A DNA stretch of 64,000 nucleotides from Streptomyces achromogenes (GTDB lineage Bacteria > Actinomycetota > Actinomycetes > Streptomycetales > Streptomycetaceae), in assembly GCF_030816715.1 (NCBI RefSeq), contig NZ_JAUSYH010000001.1, positions 7,564,001 through 7,628,000 on the forward strand. Reading direction: 5' to 3'. Made by a program: the position numbers and the translations under genes. Below the pieces are notes generated by a model, which saw only the letters and a program-made list of their open reading frames with translations, made no database searches and was not told the DNA's origin. This document shows positions 61,277-64,000 of this stretch, one piece after another; the stretch's first letter is position 1; every line of letters starts with the position of its first letter.

Positions 61277-62449
61277 TTGTCCGCCGTTCTGCGTCCACAA
61301 CACCTGGGTCCGTTACCGGAATTCATGACCGGTGCCGACACCGTTCCGGTAAAGCGCGTACGGACGCCGCCCGGTGACGAGATGTGGTTGGTGAGCGACT
61401 ACGCCCTGGGACGCCGGGTGCTGTCCGACCGGCGGTTCAGCAGGGCCGCCGCGGTGGCGCCGGGCGCCCCACGGCTGAACTCGGCGGCGCCGTCCCCCAC
61501 ATCGATGATGAGCCTGGACGGCTCCGACCACGCCCGGCTGCGCAGGATCGTCGCGGCCGCCTTCACCACGGGCAAGATGACCGGCATGGCCCCGCTGGTG
61601 CGGGGGACGGCAGCCGATCTGCTGGCCGGCATGAGCCGCCTCGACAGCCCCGCCGACCTGGTGTCCTCCTTCGCCGAACCGTTGCCGGTGGCCGTGTTGG
61701 GCACCCTGCTCGGGGTGCCCGTCGAGGACCGGGAGATCTTCGGCTCCTGGGTGGAGGTGCTCTTCGACATCACCGCCAGCAGCGATCTGGAGAAGAGCCG
61801 TCAGCGGCTCCGGCTGGTCGACTACATGTCCACCCTGATCGACCGCAAGCGACTGCGGGACGACGACGACCTCCTCACCGACCTCATCCGGGCCCACGAC
61901 GGCGACGCCCTCTCCCAGGCCGAACTCGTCAGCCTCGGCCTCGCGCTGCTCACCGCCGGCTATGAGACGACGGTCGGGCAGATCGGCCTCGCCGCACTCG
62001 CCGTGCTCCAGGAGGAGATTCCCCGGGAATTCGTCAAGGACGAAACGCGGGCGGACGCACTGGTCGAAGAATTGCTCCGTGTCACCCCGTCGACGGCGAT
62101 CAGTTTCCCGCGAGTGGCTCTCGAGGACATCGAACTCGGTGATATCCGGGTACGGGCGGGTGAAGCGGTGGTCGTCTCCTTGCTGCACGGAAATCGCGAC
62201 GACAAGGTATTCATTGAACCGGAGCTCCTGCGGGACGACAGGCCATCGGCCCATCTCACCTTCGGACACGGAATACACCGCTGTCTCGGAGCGCCCCTGG
62301 CGCGGCTCCAGGTGCGGACGGCGCTCGTTGAACTGTTCGAGTTCTTTCCCGCACTGCGGCTGGCCGAGGACGGGCCCGCGGCGCCCGCCGTCGTGTGGAA
62401 GGACGGACTGATCACCCGGGGCCTCAGCTCGTTGCGGGTGACGTGGTGA
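61277..62449 (+). CDS. Cytochrome P450 of the polyketide cluster
   Basis: 390 aa from TTG 61277, preceded by GAGG seven bases upstream; ATG 61220 is an in-frame alternative without a ribosome-binding site. P450 landmarks: helix I LLTAGYETTVGQIGLAAL (Ala-Gly-x-Glu-Thr), ExxR in ALVEELLRVTP, and the heme loop LTFGHGIHRCLGAPLARLQV with the proximal Cys near residue 336. It would hydroxylate or epoxidise the polyketide product. It needs a ferredoxin, not encoded in view. A TTA codon at 61313-61315 makes translation bldA-dependent. It lies 114 bases before the PKS gene. Confidence 0.93.
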   Translation: MSAVLRPQHLGPLPEFMTGADTVPVKRVRTPPGDEMWLVSDYALGRRVLSDRRFSRAAAVAPGAPRLNSAAPSPTSMMSLDGSDHARLRRIVAAAFTTGKMTGMAPLVRGTAADLLAGMSRLDSPADLVSSFAEPLPVAVLGTLLGVPVEDREIFGSWVEVLFDITASSDLEKSRQRLRLVDYMSTLIDRKRLRDDDDLLTDLIRAHDGDALSQAELVSLGLALLTAGYETTVGQIGLAALAVLQEEIPREFVKDETRADALVEELLRVTPSTAISFPRVALEDIELGDIRVRAGEAVVVSLLHGNRDDKVFIEPELLRDDRPSAHLTFGHGIHRCLGAPLARLQVRTALVELFEFFPALRLAEDGPAAPAVVWKDGLITRGLSSLRVTW

Positions 62450-62497
62450 GCCGTCGCCGGCGCCCGTAGGACACGGAGCCACAAAGACCCACAGAGC

Positions 62498-62533
62498 AGA
62501 AGCACCGGCAGAACCAGAAGCACCGGCAGAACC
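62498..62533. repeat. Two tandem 18-bp units before the PKS gene
   Basis: Unit agaagcaccggcagaacc occurs at 62498-62515 and 62516-62533, 30 bases upstream of the PKS start. Perfect copies; could be part of the leader. Confidence 0.75.
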
Positions 62534-62563
62534 AGTGGGATCAGAAGGGGCAGGGAACCGACA

Positions 62564-64000
62564 GTGGCTGCACACGTGGCGGACGGCAAGGCGGAGCCGG
62601 AGACGGCGCAGGACGAGCCGATCGCGATCATCGGCATGGCATGCCGCTTCCCCGAGGCCCCCGCGCCGGGCGACTACTGGCACCTGCTGCACGACGGCCG
62701 CTCGGCCATCAGCCGCTCGTCCGGGACCGGCAGGTACGAGGGGACGCTGCCCGACCGGGACCGGTTCGACGCCGGCTTCTTCGGCATATCGCCGCGTGAG
62801 GCGAACGCCATGGACCCGCAGCAGCGGCTGGCGCTGGAACTGAGCTGGGAGGCCCTCGAGTCGACGGGACTGCTCCCCGCCGGGCTGCGCGGCGGCGACA
62901 CCGGCGTCTTCCTCGGCGTCTCGGCCAACGACTACGCCGGTGTCGTGCGACGCGAAGGAGCGGCGCCGCTCTCGCACCACGCCATGGCCGGGATCCACCG
63001 CAGCGTCGTCGCCAACCGCGTCTCGTACGCACTCGATCTGCACGGTCCGAGCCTCACCGTCGACGCGGGCCAGGCCTCGTCCCTGGTGGCCGTGCACCTG
63101 GCCTGCGCCAGTCTGCGGGGCAACGAGTCGTCCCTGGCCCTGGCCGGCGGTGTGCAGCTGAACCTCACCGAGGACGGCGCGGAACTGGCGGAGGCCTTCG
63201 GCGGGCTGTCCCCGGACGGCAGCAGCCGTGCCTTCGACGCGCGCGCCAACGGGTTCGTACGGGGCGAGGGCGCCGGCCTCGTCGTGCTCAAGCCGCTGGC
63301 CCGGGCGCTGGCCGACGGCGACCGCGTCCACGCGGTGATCAGGGGCAGCGCCGTCAACCACGACGGCAGCGGCGCGGGACTGACCGTGCCCAGCGCGGCG
63401 GCGCAGGCCGATGCCCTGCGCGCGGCCCACCGCCAGGCCCGGGTCGCCCCCGAAGACGTGCAGTACGTCGAACTCCACGGCACCGGCACGAAGGTGGGCG
63501 ACCCGATCGAGGCGGACGCCCTCGGCGCGGTGTTCGGGGCACGACGAAGCGGCAGTGATCCGCTCCGGGTGGGATCGGTCAAGACCAACATCGGCCATCT
63601 GGAGGCGGCGGCGGGCATCGCCGGTCTGCTCAAGGTCACGCTGGCCCTGGCCCACGGCGTCATCCCCGCGAGCCTCAACTTCGAGTCGGCCAACCCCGGG
63701 ATCGACCTCGACGCACTCGGCCTGTGCGTGCAGACGCGAGCCGAGCGGTGGCCCGCGCACGAGGGCACGGAGCGGGTGGCCGGGGTTTCCTCCTTCAGCA
63801 TGGGGGGCACCAACTGTCATGTCGTCGTGTCGGCGGCGCCCGACGTGTCCGTCGCTTCGGCCGCTCGGGACCGACCGGCCGATGACGCCGTCGCGCAGCT
63901 CCGGGCGCCCATGCCGTGGGTGCTCTCGGGACGCGGCGCGCAGGCCCTGCGGGACCAGGCCCGCAAGCTGCGGGACCACGTGACGGCGAACCCCGGCGGC
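62564..64000 (+). CDS. Modular type I polyketide synthase, KSQ loading domain (3' part outside window)
   Basis: The first 479 codons of a larger gene, starting at GTG 62564 (GTG 62576 is an alternative). The beta-ketoacyl synthase fold opens at EPIAIIGMACRFPEAP and continues through FFGISPREANAMDPQQRLAL. The active site, usually D-T-A-C-S-S-S, reads VDAGQASSLVAVHLACASLR: Cys is replaced by Gln 170. Downstream His motifs are normal (VELHGTGTKVGDPIEADALG; VGSVKTNIGHLEAAAGIAGL). KSQ domains decarboxylate malonyl- or methylmalonyl-ACP to give the starter unit. The end of the window enters the KS-AT linker (MPWVLSGRGAQALRDQARKL). This is the loading module of the assembly line. Confidence 0.96.
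   Translation, partial: MAAHVADGKAEPETAQDEPIAIIGMACRFPEAPAPGDYWHLLHDGRSAISRSSGTGRYEGTLPDRDRFDAGFFGISPREANAMDPQQRLALELSWEALESTGLLPAGLRGGDTGVFLGVSANDYAGVVRREGAAPLSHHAMAGIHRSVVANRVSYALDLHGPSLTVDAGQASSLVAVHLACASLRGNESSLALAGGVQLNLTEDGAELAEAFGGLSPDGSSRAFDARANGFVRGEGAGLVVLKPLARALADGDRVHAVIRGSAVNHDGSGAGLTVPSAAAQADALRAAHRQARVAPEDVQYVELHGTGTKVGDPIEADALGAVFGARRSGSDPLRVGSVKTNIGHLEAAAGIAGLLKVTLALAHGVIPASLNFESANPGIDLDALGLCVQTRAERWPAHEGTERVAGVSSFSMGGTNCHVVVSAAPDVSVASAARDRPADDAVAQLRAPMPWVLSGRGAQALRDQARKLRDHVTANPGG

Overview
The window is chromosomal DNA from a Streptomyces-type actinomycete. Composition is very high GC with GC-rich third codon positions. Starts are often GTG or TTG, genes overlap by 1-4 bases (ATGA, GTGA), and the hopanoid, conservon and StrR-family genes are typical of the genus. 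No insertion sequence, phage or CRISPR is visible. One tRNA gene (Pro, anticodon GGG) lies at 54151-54224.

Layout. 1-10.5 kb is housekeeping and miscellaneous: a cut-off D-amino-acid oxidase, an ABC-F ATPase, a DinB/mycothiol-transferase-like protein, tex with a small LPFR peptide, a 63-codon GlxA-type remnant, an enoyl-CoA hydratase, a HATPase regulator, idi, a cation diffusion facilitator and galE. 10.8-17.9 kb is one tightly coupled operon: two CDP-alcohol phosphotransferases, a cytidylyltransferase-like enzyme, a polyol-phosphate dehydrogenase, a family 2 glycosyltransferase and an ABC-2 exporter pair. It ends at a 14-bp hairpin. I read it as making and exporting a phosphopolyol-containing cell-surface glycolipid or polymer of unknown structure; this is the best candidate here for an undescribed system.

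18.2-31.2 kb is the hopanoid operon: hpnC, hpnD, a 50-aa protein, hpnE, a polyprenyl diphosphate synthase, shc, hpnG, hpnH, ispG, dxs and hpnO. Precursor supply (ispG, dxs) and side-chain chemistry (hpnG, hpnH, hpnO) are built in. An XRE-cupin regulator with twin palindromes in its promoter and a 40-aa membrane peptide follow. 32-43 kb carries a tyrosine phosphatase, a GH36 alpha-galactosidase, a c-di-AMP riboswitch driving a LysM-M23 cell-wall hydrolase, secreted proteins, an SGNH hydrolase, a SIMPL protein, a TetR and amino-acid dehydrogenase pair sharing a palindromic operator, and a metallo-beta-lactamase-fold hydrolase. 43.3-48.8 kb is a conservon (cvnABCD) plus a GAF protein and a GPP34 protein. 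49-54 kb has tdh-kbl (threonine to glycine), LysR and XRE regulators, a GNAT and a MmcQ/YjbR protein.

After the tRNA the region looks accessory: a short pyruvate-phosphate-dikinase-like enzyme, a frameshifted partner and an unusually long TetR. A gene-poor stretch with low-confidence small ORFs follows. From 59.1 kb a biosynthetic gene cluster begins: a StrR-family activator with two TTA codons, an alpha/beta hydrolase-fold protein without its nucleophilic serine, a cytochrome P450 with a TTA codon, and the KSQ loading domain of a modular type I polyketide synthase that runs off the right edge.
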